The notes under the pieces are model-generated. The model made no database searches and was not told where the DNA came from. It was given only the letters and a program-made list of their open reading frames with translations. From positions 776,093 to 840,092 of the forward strand of contig NZ_LT635492.1 in NCBI RefSeq assembly GCF_900120405.1: a stretch of 64,000 nucleotides of DNA, given 5' to 3'. Source of the DNA: Urinicoccus massiliensis. GTDB lineage: Bacteria > Bacillota > Clostridia > Tissierellales > Peptoniphilaceae. Position numbers and translations under genes: made by a program. Positions 26,146 to 34,652 of this stretch are shown here, one piece after another (positions within the stretch are counted from its first letter, which is position 1; the number at the start of each line of letters is the position of its first letter).

Positions 26146-26690
26146 TGGACCAGCCTCCCTTCTTCAATGCTGTAACGGTGTGAAATTTCCAAACAGGATT
26201 CCACTTCTTTCAATTCATGGGTTACCATGATGACAGTAATTCCCAGGTCCTGGTTTAGGTGGGCAATGGTCCGGAAGAATTTTTCCTTGTTGACCTTGTC
26301 CACTCCAGCCGTGGGTTCATCTAAAATCAAGAGCTTGGGTTGGTTAATCATGGCCCGGCAAATCATGGCCCTTTGTTGGAGGCCCCCGGACAATTCATTT
26401 ACTGGGTATTTTTTATAGTCTGCCATGCCCATTTCTTCCAAGAGTTGCTCTGCCTTGGCATAGTGGCTCTTTCTTGGAATCTTAATGGGGCCAAAGTCCT
26501 CATAGAGGTTCAGGGCCACCAGCTCTAGGCAGGTAATGGGAAAGGCAATCTTATTGACGATATTAATTTGGGGGACATAGCCGATTTCTTTAAAGGACCG
26601 GTAGTCTTGGATCTTCTTGCCCAGGAGGTGAATTTCCCCCTTTTGGGCCTTGAGTTCCCCCAGCATGAGTTTTAAGAGGGTGGACTTTCC
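26139..26690 (-). pseudogene. Metal ABC transporter ATPase, truncated inside Walker A by the mobile element
   Basis: The reading frame begins GKSTLLKLMLGEL, the second half of a Walker A motif, directly preceded by an in-frame TAG from foreign DNA. Downstream it is intact: the Q-loop (GYVPQ), signature LSGGLQQR, Walker B LLILDEPTAGVD and switch histidine VTHELKEVE, then the normal C-terminus. The lost part (about 40 residues, including the A-loop) should lie at the far end of the element outside this window. What remains cannot bind ATP. Confidence 0.92.
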
Positions 26691-26718
26691 CTACAATGTC
26701 AAGCAATTGTTACATAAA

Positions 26719-26744
26719 ATTAGACGATATTTCTATCGCCTAAT
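26719..26744 (-). repeat. Inverted repeat near the element end, possible terminator
   Basis: Arms ATTAGACGATA and TATCGCCTAAT pair at 10 of 11 positions around a TTTC loop, about 30 bp inside the junction. It follows the KilA-N gene and has TTTTAT after it on the minus strand, so it may be a terminator or part of the recombination site. Confidence 0.45.
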
Positions 26745-26759
26745 TTATATACAAAACTT

Positions 26760-27563
26760 TTATTTTAACTTTTTTATACGTTCACTTTCTGTTAGAATCC
26801 TCATTTGTTCAATAGCAATTGCATTTAATTTTTCTATCCTTTCAGTTGCATCTATTCCCTCATTTATAAAAACAGCATTTAAGTTCTCAAGATTTGATAA
26901 ACACACTAATTGTGATATATCAGCATAGTCTCTCATATTTCCTTTTAACTCCGGATTATTTTCACGCCATTCTTTTGCTGTCATTCCAAACAAAGCTACA
27001 TTTAATATATCTGCTTCACTTGCATAGATATAGTTTATTCTCTCCTTTGATAATTTTTCAGGGACAAGTTTATTCTTAATTGCATCTGTATGAATTTTGT
27101 AATTTATCTTAGCTAAATTTCTCTTGATATCCCAACCTAATTGTTTTTGCTCTTCTTCCTTTAAGCGCTCAAACTCTTTAATTAGATAGAGCTTAAAATA
27201 AGGTGATACCCACGACGCAAATTCAAAAGCTATGTCTTTATGTGCATATGTTCCACCATATCTTCCTGCTTTGGCAACAATTCCGATAGAATTCGTCTTA
27301 TTGACCCATTGTTTAACCGATAAAATAAAACGATTAAAACCTGCTTCATTTTTAATTCCCTCGAATTCGGTGGAATTAAAATTCGCATTATACATTTCTT
27401 CCCATATTCCTAAAAATTCAATTGTATTTTTATTCCTTAGCCATTTTTCTATTAGTGCCACACCATTTTCAACATTTCTAACCATGTCGGTTAAAGAAAT
27501 ATAATCTCTATTATCTATGGCAATAATGCTAATTTCTGATCCTTTTACATTTATTTTAGACAC
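26760..27563 (-). CDS. KilA-N domain protein
   Basis: The 267-residue protein has an N-terminal KilA-N/Bro-like domain: ISLTDMVRN, WLRNKNTIEFLGIWE, GRYGGTYAHKDIAFEFASWVSPYFKLYLIKEFERLKEEE. This fold is found in phage and mobile-element DNA-binding proteins, often as regulators or antirepressors. The C-terminal half looks helical and carries NVALFGMTAKEWRENNPELKGNMRDYAD, common in this family. The start is taken as a GTG after GAGGTGA. It is the outermost gene of the element and is transcribed toward the junction. Its role in the element is unknown. Confidence 0.85.
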   Translation of the reverse strand: MSKINVKGSEISIIAIDNRDYISLTDMVRNVENGVALIEKWLRNKNTIEFLGIWEEMYNANFNSTEFEGIKNEAGFNRFILSVKQWVNKTNSIGIVAKAGRYGGTYAHKDIAFEFASWVSPYFKLYLIKEFERLKEEEQKQLGWDIKRNLAKINYKIHTDAIKNKLVPEKLSKERINYIYASEADILNVALFGMTAKEWRENNPELKGNMRDYADISQLVCLSNLENLNAVFINEGIDATERIEKLNAIAIEQMRILTESERIKKLK

Positions 27564-27639
27564 AAAAATCACCTCACAATATCTCATTTTAACTATAATT
27601 ATATCATTTTTTTATTTGTTCCTAAATATTTACCCTATC

Positions 27640-27734
27640 AACTCATAGTAAACAGTACTATTTATTTTCGCAAATTTCCTCGCCATTATTTTCACTTTGG
27701 CGTATTAAAATTAAAGTTGGCGAGATTATGAGTT
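27640..27734. repeat. Nested inverted repeats below the recombinase trio
   Basis: An outer pair AACTCATA (27640) and TATGAGTT (27727) encloses an inner pair CTCGCCA (27679) and TGGCGAG (27718), all perfect. The area is non-coding. It may be a protein-binding site or a cruciform used in recombination; neither is shown. Confidence 0.45.
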
Positions 27735-27752
27735 ACTTTTAATGCTATTCAT

Positions 27753-29273
27753 CTATTTTTCTAAAATTTCTATTTCTCCACTTCTTGATACAATTATTTT
27801 ATCAATTTTATTGTCTAAATAAGCCTTCAATAAACTTTCTTCGTCTAAGACTGTAATATCCGTTTCTTTCCTTGAATCAATCTTCTCTGACTTCAATTCT
27901 TCCAACTTACTCTCCAATAATATCTTTTTATCTTGTATAAGAGATTTTTCCTTTAGATACGCCTCTTTTGAAATATTTTTCTTTTTATAGTTTTCATAGA
28001 TGATTTGTAAATTACTGTTTAATATGGATATTTCCTTTAGAATCTCTTCTTTTACATTATTGTGTTCTATGACTTTCTCTTCATTTAATGTGTTTTGTAT
28101 CTTAAAATCTTTTAATTTGGGTTTTATAAGTTCAATAATATCTCTCTCTTTGATATTGTTTGGTGTTTTCTCAGCTTTACATAAATTACAATAATAACTT
28201 TTATACTTGTGTATTTTATCTGAATTTTTCTTTTGTCTAATATCACTGCGAAAACTCATATGTCTACCACATTCTTTACAAAAAATCTTATCAGAAAAAA
28301 TAGAACGATTTTTATTTCCTGTATATCCTCCAAAACTTCTTTTTTCTTTTATTTTCTTTACCTCATCAAATACTTCTCTTGAAATAATCGCTTCATGGGT
28401 ATTTGGAAGTATTTTCCACTCCTCTTCAGGAAGTAAAATTCTTTTTCTTCCACCTATTTTTGTTTCTTTGAATTTATTATATACATAATCTCCTGTATAT
28501 AGTTCGTTCCTTGTAATCTGTGAGATAGCTGCGTTTGTCCAAACTCTTTTCTTTACCTCACTTCCAGTAATTAAATTTCCAGTATAATCAGAAAGTTTCA
28601 GTTCTTCTTTTCGTTCAGAGCGTGTAATATAACCTTTTTCATTAAATATATTAGCCACTTGAATACACGAATATCCTTTTAGCAATAAATCAAAAGCTTC
28701 TTTAACTATAAAAGCTGTTTTTTCATCAATGATGATACTATGTTTATCTTTAGGATCTTTAATATATCCAAAAGGTGCTGCCCAATTTATATTTTTCCCC
28801 TGCGATTTAATTTGCCTAATAGAACTTCTTACCTTTTCAGATAATTCCTTACTGAATAAATCATAATACAATGTCTTAAACTGTGTATCTGTATCTAAGC
28901 CATTACCTTGTTCTTTTAAAGAATCATAGTTGTCATTAATAGCTATAAATCGTATTTTTAGAAATGGAAATATATTGCTCAAATAATCCCCAAGTAGGAT
29001 ATAATCTCTTGAAAACCTAGACATATCTTTTACAATTATAGTTCCTACTTTACCACTCTTTATATCCTCAATAAGCCTTAAAAATGAAGGTCTATTTGTA
29101 TTAGTAGCAGAATATCCATCATCTACATATTCTTCTATTTCACAACTTTTTAAAGATGTTTCATTTTCAATGTAGCTTTTTATATAATCTCTTTGATTTA
29201 CTATACTTACACTTTCATCTACTTTGTGATAATCTTCTTCAGAAAGTCTTAAATATATAGCTATCTTATTCAT
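27753..29273 (-). CDS. Large serine recombinase 1 (506 aa)
   Basis: The resolvase domain starts IAIYLRLSEED with catalytic Ser11. It includes VKDMSRFSRDYILLGDYL and FIAINDNYDS, typical of TndX/TnpX-like integrases. The recombinase domain follows (about 160-280), then a zinc ribbon (FCKECGRHM...CNLCKAEK) and a coiled coil. Such enzymes cut and join at short core dinucleotides to insert and excise the element. It overlaps recombinase 2 by 8 bp and has TTGGAGG before its ATG. All motifs needed for activity are intact. Confidence 0.93.
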   Translation of the reverse strand: MNKIAIYLRLSEEDYHKVDESVSIVNQRDYIKSYIENETSLKSCEIEEYVDDGYSATNTNRPSFLRLIEDIKSGKVGTIIVKDMSRFSRDYILLGDYLSNIFPFLKIRFIAINDNYDSLKEQGNGLDTDTQFKTLYYDLFSKELSEKVRSSIRQIKSQGKNINWAAPFGYIKDPKDKHSIIIDEKTAFIVKEAFDLLLKGYSCIQVANIFNEKGYITRSERKEELKLSDYTGNLITGSEVKKRVWTNAAISQITRNELYTGDYVYNKFKETKIGGRKRILLPEEEWKILPNTHEAIISREVFDEVKKIKEKRSFGGYTGNKNRSIFSDKIFCKECGRHMSFRSDIRQKKNSDKIHKYKSYYCNLCKAEKTPNNIKERDIIELIKPKLKDFKIQNTLNEEKVIEHNNVKEEILKEISILNSNLQIIYENYKKKNISKEAYLKEKSLIQDKKILLESKLEELKSEKIDSRKETDITVLDEESLLKAYLDNKIDKIIVSRSGEIEILEK

Positions 29274-31008
29274 GCTCTACCTCCAACTGCTTTCCCATAT
29301 CTTTATCAAGTTTAAACTTAAAATATATGGTAACCTGCTTATACTCTGATATTTCTATATGGCTAATTAATGTATCGACCAATTCTTTATCAACTTCTAT
29401 GCTTTTAGCATCCAAGCAGCAAAATAGTACATCTATAAATTCTATAATTTCTCTTTTTATCTTTTTTATATTTCTTATTCTTTCATCAAAAACTTTTAAC
29501 TCATTTTTTAAGGTTTTTATTTGATTATCTATTTTTTTACTTTCTATTTTAAAATCACTTAAAAGAATATCTCCTTTAACATAGTTTTCATATTGTTCTT
29601 GTAGATTGATCCTAAGAGAAGCAATCTTTTTATTATTTACATCTGTTTTTATAGAAACTTGATTTATCTTTTCAGCACTTTTATTTTCTAAATATATTTT
29701 TAGTTGTAATCTTTTATCCTTTTTATAAAAGCTTGAAAACAGTCTTTTTAAGGTATCTACTAAAATTTTGTCGAGGTCTGTTTCATATATTCTGACATGA
29801 GATTTTTCCAATTTTAATCTGTCTCCACCTTTACAATAATAGCAATAGCAAATCTCATCATGATATTTCAGTCCTCGTGGTCCATATTGTTTTTTCAAAT
29901 TTCTACCACAAACACTGCATTGTATGAGGTCGTCATACTTTCCTTCTTTTTTATAATCTCTTTGAATTTTTACTCCAACATTTTCTTTTCCGTCTTTTAT
30001 TATGTTTTTCAGTGAATGGTAAGGTAGATAGTTTTGTTTTTTCTCCTTTATCTCTCTGATATTTTCAAATGTAGTTTTGTCTATTAACCCTTCGTGGGTG
30101 TTCTCTGTTATAATCCACTCTTCTTTATCACGAAACTTACTTTTCCTACTTGGATCATGTCTATTTGAGTATACTCTTTGAATCAAATTCCCAATATATA
30201 CTTCATCAGAAAGCATTTTTGATATATAAGAAATATCCCATTGTTTTGTATCTTCTTTATCCTTAAAAATTTTACCTGTTCTTTTATATTCATCAGGTGT
30301 CGTATATGTTTTAGTCAATTCTCTTGCTATTTGCATATTGGATTTACCTTGACCTGCCATATAAAAGATAAGTCTTACTACATCTGATGCCTTTTCGTCC
30401 ATCACCAGAACTCTTTTTCCATCAATTTTATCAACCTTATAGCCATACGGAGCCATCGCTCCTATAAAAGACCCTTGTTTCATTTTTATTTCTTTAGAGG
30501 CTTTTATTTTCTTTGAAATATCTTTTGCGTATAAATCATTAAAGATATTTTTTATTGCTATTTCATAACTCTGTTCTGATTTTATACCGTCTTTAGTATC
30601 CAAATTATCATTTACGGAAATAAATCGAACTCCCAAAAATGGAAATACTTTTTCGATATAGTTTGCGATTTCTAAATACTCTCTACCAAACCTTGACATA
30701 TCTTTTACTATGATACAATTTATCCTACCTGTTCGGATATCTTCCATCATTTCAATAAATGCAGGTCTTTTAAAATTTGTTCCAGAATACTCATAGTCCT
30801 TGTATACTCTTAAAATCTTTATATCTTTTTCTTTTGCAGCATTTATACAAAGTTCTTCCTGCATTTCAAGTGAATTACTTTTATCCCTGTAAGCTTCCTT
30901 TCTTTCCTGTGATAATCTAGCATAAATACCGGCAATGTATATTTTTTCAATCACTTTTCCAACTTCTGTTTCTGATTGTGATATATGCCTGTTTTTTGTT
31001 CTAGCCAC
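29266..31008 (-). CDS. Large serine recombinase 2 (about 580 aa)
   Basis: After an N-terminal extension of about 32 residues comes AGIYARLSQER with the catalytic serine, then VKDMSRFGREYLEIANYIE and FISVNDNLDT. The zinc ribbon reads CSVCGRNL...CYCYYCKGG and the C-terminus is coiled coil. A GTG start at 31008 with GTGAGGT before it is preferred because it gives the same 8-bp overlap with the upstream gene as that between recombinases 2 and 1; an upstream GTG at 31029 is possible. It is not a copy of its neighbours, so the three probably act together. Confidence 0.92.
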   Translation of the reverse strand: MARTKNRHISQSETEVGKVIEKIYIAGIYARLSQERKEAYRDKSNSLEMQEELCINAAKEKDIKILRVYKDYEYSGTNFKRPAFIEMMEDIRTGRINCIIVKDMSRFGREYLEIANYIEKVFPFLGVRFISVNDNLDTKDGIKSEQSYEIAIKNIFNDLYAKDISKKIKASKEIKMKQGSFIGAMAPYGYKVDKIDGKRVLVMDEKASDVVRLIFYMAGQGKSNMQIARELTKTYTTPDEYKRTGKIFKDKEDTKQWDISYISKMLSDEVYIGNLIQRVYSNRHDPSRKSKFRDKEEWIITENTHEGLIDKTTFENIREIKEKKQNYLPYHSLKNIIKDGKENVGVKIQRDYKKEGKYDDLIQCSVCGRNLKKQYGPRGLKYHDEICYCYYCKGGDRLKLEKSHVRIYETDLDKILVDTLKRLFSSFYKKDKRLQLKIYLENKSAEKINQVSIKTDVNNKKIASLRINLQEQYENYVKGDILLSDFKIESKKIDNQIKTLKNELKVFDERIRNIKKIKREIIEFIDVLFCCLDAKSIEVDKELVDTLISHIEISEYKQVTIYFKFKLDKDMGKQLEVEHE

Positions 31009-32719
31009 AGCATACCTCACTTTCAGCACTTACAAGACTTTTATTCATAACAGTGGGAATAGTTTTTGACTTCCTGCTTTTATCGATACTTTTCTTTTTT
31101 ATAGTGTTAGCTTTAATGTCAGACTTATCCATTTTTGTCATTTCTTCAAGTAAAGACAATTCTTCAGTATGATTAAATCTAACATCTATCGTCTTATCTT
31201 CAGAAATAAAAATTTTATCAATAAGCATCACAACAGACAATCTATCTATTTCAGATAAATTTTTATACTTGTTAATGTCGATGATCCAACTCTTATTTTT
31301 GTCAATCTTCTCCTTAGTATCTTCCTGTTTTTTTAATCTATACTCGATACTTTCATCTAATTTAGTCAATTTCTCTGTATAGTTTTTTCTAAAAAGTTGA
31401 TATTCTTCTTTACTGATAACATCTTCTTTTAGGTCAAGGTATAGAGAAGATAAGAGTTCTTCTGTCATTGCTTTTTCTCGTTTTAGTAGAGGAATTTGAT
31501 TGTCTTTCAAATTTTTATTTATATCTATACACTGAACTTTAGAATATAGATTTTCATTAAATTCAATGTAGGACTTCATTATTTTAGATACTGCTTTTAT
31601 CAAGGTTTCTTCTTTTATGCTGTGTCTTGTGCAAGATTTTTCCTTGTTGTACTTTGAACAGATATAAAAAACCTCTTCTCTTTTTTTATACTTTACAGTC
31701 CTTCTAATCAAAGAACTTCCACATTCTTTACAAAAAAGCATTCCTGTAAAAACATCAATTTTGTCCTTTCCACGAGAGTTATTCAAATCTCTTTTTAACA
31801 TAGTATTTGCAATAGTAAAAACTTCTTTACTTATAATTGCTTCATGGGTATTTTCTACTCTTATCCATTCTTCTTTCTCTTTTTCTATCTGCTTTTTATT
31901 TTTATAACTTAAAGTAACACTCTTTCCCTGCAATGTATTACCAATATATACTTCATTTTCTATAATTCTATTTACTGTCTTTGCTGACCAAGTTCCACCT
32001 TTTGTATTTTGAAATCCATTACACTTAAATCCTTGACTTTCTTTATATTTTCTTGGAGTTAAAACTCCTAAATGATTTAGTTCATCTGCAATTGCCTTTG
32101 AGGAATATCCCAAGAGTTTCATATCAAATATATTTTTGATAATATCCGATATCTTTTTATCAATCACTAACTTGTTTTTATTCTCCTCAGACTTTTTATA
32201 TCCATAAGGTGCAAAAGCACTGATAAAGTCTCCTTTTTCTCTTTTTATCTTTTGAGAGCTTTTTACCTTATTGGAAATATCTCGGCAATAACTATCATTG
32301 ATGAAGTTTTTTATAGGAAGTATAAGATGTGTATCGTTTATATCTGCACTTTTACTATCGTAATTGTCATTTACTGATATAAATCTTATACCGTTTTCCG
32401 GAAATATTCTTTGAATATATTTTCCAGCTTCTATATAATCTCTTCCGAATCTTGATAAGTCCTTTACAATAATTGTATTGAACTTTCTATCATAGGCAGC
32501 CTTTATCATTTCTTTAAAATTGGGACGATCAAAATTTGCACCTGAATACCCATCATCTACATACTCTTTTACTATTGGAATTTGATTTTTTCTTGCATAA
32601 GAGTTTATAATTTCTCTTTGATTGGATATAGAGTTACTTTCTGTTTTTTCGCCATCTTCTTTTGATAATCTTAAATACATAACTGCCAAATTTTCTTTTG
32701 CTAAATTGTTTTTAAACAT
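31001..32719 (-). CDS. Large serine recombinase 3 (572 aa)
   Basis: First gene of the recombinase operon. The catalytic serine is Ser19 in AVMYLRLSKED; VKDLSRFGRDYIEAGKYIQ and FISVNDNYDS follow. The zinc ribbon is FCKECGSSL...CSKYNKEKSC, and a long coiled coil and lysine-rich tail close the protein. AAAGGAGG precedes the ATG, and a near-consensus promoter lies about 70 bp upstream. Triplet serine integrases are known from several Gram-positive ICEs, where the individual contribution of each enzyme is not fully worked out. Confidence 0.93.
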   Translation of the reverse strand: MFKNNLAKENLAVMYLRLSKEDGEKTESNSISNQREIINSYARKNQIPIVKEYVDDGYSGANFDRPNFKEMIKAAYDRKFNTIIVKDLSRFGRDYIEAGKYIQRIFPENGIRFISVNDNYDSKSADINDTHLILPIKNFINDSYCRDISNKVKSSQKIKREKGDFISAFAPYGYKKSEENKNKLVIDKKISDIIKNIFDMKLLGYSSKAIADELNHLGVLTPRKYKESQGFKCNGFQNTKGGTWSAKTVNRIIENEVYIGNTLQGKSVTLSYKNKKQIEKEKEEWIRVENTHEAIISKEVFTIANTMLKRDLNNSRGKDKIDVFTGMLFCKECGSSLIRRTVKYKKREEVFYICSKYNKEKSCTRHSIKEETLIKAVSKIMKSYIEFNENLYSKVQCIDINKNLKDNQIPLLKREKAMTEELLSSLYLDLKEDVISKEEYQLFRKNYTEKLTKLDESIEYRLKKQEDTKEKIDKNKSWIIDINKYKNLSEIDRLSVVMLIDKIFISEDKTIDVRFNHTEELSLLEEMTKMDKSDIKANTIKKKSIDKSRKSKTIPTVMNKSLVSAESEVCCG

Positions 32720-32785
32720 AAAAAAGCCTCCTTTAATTCAATTTACATACAATAAATCGAACCAAGGTTAGGCTTCCACAAAAAT

Positions 32786-32814
32786 ATTATAACGCTCCTT
32801 ATATTTTTTGTCAG
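32786..32814 (-). promoter_or_regulatory. Promoter of the serine recombinase operon
   Basis: On the minus strand CTGACA, a 17-bp spacer and TATAAT form a near-perfect sigma-A promoter. The -35 begins 3 bp after the stop of the small TnpW-like gene. Confidence 0.75.
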
Positions 32815-32817
32815 CCC

Positions 32818-32985
32818 CTAATATACAGAAAATTTTTCTTTGATATATTCCTCTACTAAATTTTCTAAGTTAAATCCATTTTCATTAAATTTAACTTCTA
32901 TGTTCCAACCATCAATTTGATTTATCATCTGTTTATCTTTTTTATCTGTTTTCATTTCTGTGTTTATATTATGTTCATCACACAT
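32818..32985 (-). CDS. Small TnpW-like transposon protein (55 aa)
   Basis: An ATG-started reading frame begins MCDEHNINTEMKTDKKDK and continues QIDGWNIEVKFNENGFNLENLVEEYIKEKF. AAGGAGAAG precedes the ATG. The layout of the second half (short IG/IDG turn, a beta strand of the form xVxVxF, then an E-rich helix near the end) resembles TnpW, a small protein encoded beside TnpX-type recombinases in Tn4451-like elements. The identification rests on position and pattern only. Function of this family is unknown. Confidence 0.6.
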   Translation of the reverse strand: MCDEHNINTEMKTDKKDKQMINQIDGWNIEVKFNENGFNLENLVEEYIKEKFSVY

Positions 32986-33436
32986 AATATCTTCTCCTTA
33001 TCTTTAATTTTTTTAAGTTTTTTGACATTAACAGGCGTGTAGGTCACGACATTGGAATTTCACCACCGCCCCTTTTCAAGATGAGCCGGCAACAACTGTA
33101 GAAGTATCATTATCCCCATTTGCTTCAATGCATCAGTTTCCTAGGCTGAATATATAATTTCTTTTTGTCGCTCGTTTTCTTTTATCCTTCTTTTAACTAG
33201 AGTATTTATTTAAACCGAAACTCTGATCAGCAGAAAAGTCATGGCGAAGAAATTATAAAGCTCCACAAATGGTTAATGTCCTGTCCTGGTCTATTCAGTT
33301 GTCAAGGTTCAAATCTATATATAACGAGGTTTTAAAAGTCCCTCTATATATAAACCTTAATTTTTATGCCTCTTGTTTCCATTTTTTTGAAGTATTTTTT
33401 AATTTCCCATAAAACAAGAAGATCCTTAGTAATTCC
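32986..33436. other. Non-coding stretch with a GC-richer patch
   Basis: About 450 bp without a convincing gene. The part from about 33,035 to 33,310 is noticeably richer in G and C than its surroundings. It holds only a 19-codon minus-strand frame (33060-33119) starting MGIMILLQLLP, without a clear ribosome site. It could be a conserved leader, an untranslated RNA or a remnant. Tandem TCTATATATAA copies occur near 33,313 and 33,341. Confidence 0.4.
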
Positions 33437-33841
33437 CTAATCTTCTACATCGAGTAGTTTTTTTAGTTTTTGTAATATTTTATTTCTTGATGTGAAAATT
33501 TTTTTGGAAGATACATCTTTTTCTTTTGCTAGATCTCGGATTGTTTTTTCTTCAAAATATAAAGCATCGATTATCTTTCTTTCTTCCTCATTTAAGTTAT
33601 CAAGTGCCTTATATAGATCCCCTATTCTAAGCTTAGTCTCAATTATCTTTTCTACATTTACACTTTTATCTACTATATTTTCTATAGCATCATTTTCGCT
33701 TGTAAAATAAAGATCTCTATACTTTCTATCTAGTCTTGATAGATACTCTTCACGATTCTTTAGTTTCTTATATTCTCTATAAATTTCATCGCTTACATAT
33801 ATTTTCTTTCCATCCACATAAATATATTTTTCTTTAGACAT
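33437..33841 (-). CDS. Sigma-70 region 4-like regulator of the element
   Basis: The 134-residue protein begins MSKEKYIYVDGKKIYVSDEIYREYKK and ends with a helix-turn-helix of sigma region 4 type (LNEEERKIIDALYFEEKTIRDLAKEKDVSSKKIFTSRNK). Small sigma-like proteins of this layout are standard in Tn916/Tn1549-type ICEs, where they control transfer or excision genes. The start chosen has AAAAGGAGG at ideal spacing; an upstream ATG would add 20 unlikely residues. Whether it is a true sigma factor is unknown. Confidence 0.8.
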   Translation of the reverse strand: MSKEKYIYVDGKKIYVSDEIYREYKKLKNREEYLSRLDRKYRDLYFTSENDAIENIVDKSVNVEKIIETKLRIGDLYKALDNLNEEERKIIDALYFEEKTIRDLAKEKDVSSKKIFTSRNKILQKLKKLLDVED

Positions 33842-33901
33842 CTTGTCCTCCTTTTCTTTTTCAAATTTTTTTTGAAAATAAAAAAAGGAGGACTGCGACA
33901 T

Positions 33902-34269
33902 TTAGACATGCCGCGTCCTCTAAAAAATAATAGTTTAAAAACTAAATGCAGTTTTTTATTAAATCTAAAAAATAAAAATAAATATGATGTTTAAATAGGT
34001 AGATAAACTTATTATTTCCTTATATAGATTTTTTATCATTAAAGTATCTACCTCCATTACACATATATCTTTCTAAATATAGATATGAGCATAATTATCT
34101 TTTTTAGTATCTAAATATTTTATTGAAAGTATTAATAACTAAAGCTTGTCATGAAATTTATCAGCTTCCATGCTTGTGTGATTATCTAAATTATTATTAA
34201 AATAATTTATAAATCTGAGTTTTATTTGTTCTTTCAAATTCTTAAATTTTTAATCATCCTTAGATTCAA
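33902..34269. other. AT-rich intergenic stretch, no gene seen
   Basis: Very AT-rich with short broken frames only. Just upstream of the sigma-like gene an imperfect inverted repeat (AGGACTGCGACAT against ATGCCGCGTCCT, near 33,890-33,920) could be an operator. The rest may be decay downstream of the TetR remnant. Confidence 0.4.
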
Positions 34270-34596
34270 CTAAAAAATAGCATATATAGATCTGAATTCT
34301 TCACAACTGAATATTTTATCTATTAATATTTCTATAATATTTGTATTAATAATACTGTCTACATCCTTTAATACAAATTCTATGAATTTCACAAAATTAA
34401 ATTTTTCAGAAATTAAATCATATAAAATATCCTCTTTTCTTTTATAATAACTATATAAGCATCCTGTACTTATTCCCGCTTATATATATCATTGTTGACT
34501 TATTAAACCTTTTGGAAATAAATACTTTTTTCCCAGTTTTTTTGTATTTGTAATTTTTTTGATTGACGGATAATCTTTATCTTTTTGAATTTTCAT
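34270..34596 (-). pseudogene. Broken TetR-family regulator
   Basis: The last 69 codons read AGISTGCLYSYYKRKEDI followed by a helical ligand-domain start that ends early at TAG. This is the unmistakable TetR recognition helix region. The N-terminal part, starting at an ATG at 34596 with GGGAGAG upstream, is in another frame and stops before it. At least one frameshift and a truncation are needed to explain it. A second, intact TetR gene lies near 43 kb; this copy may once have controlled the MATE and ECF-type genes beside it. Confidence 0.75.
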
Positions 34597-34652
34597 TCAC
34601 AATGAAAATCTCTCCCTTCAAAGTCTAAATATATTATTTTTTAAAATATTAT

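Noticed and set aside
33060-33119. A 19-codon frame starting MGIMILLQLLP as a leader peptide gene
   Set aside because: There is no clear ribosome site or attenuator structure; too short to support from sequence alone.
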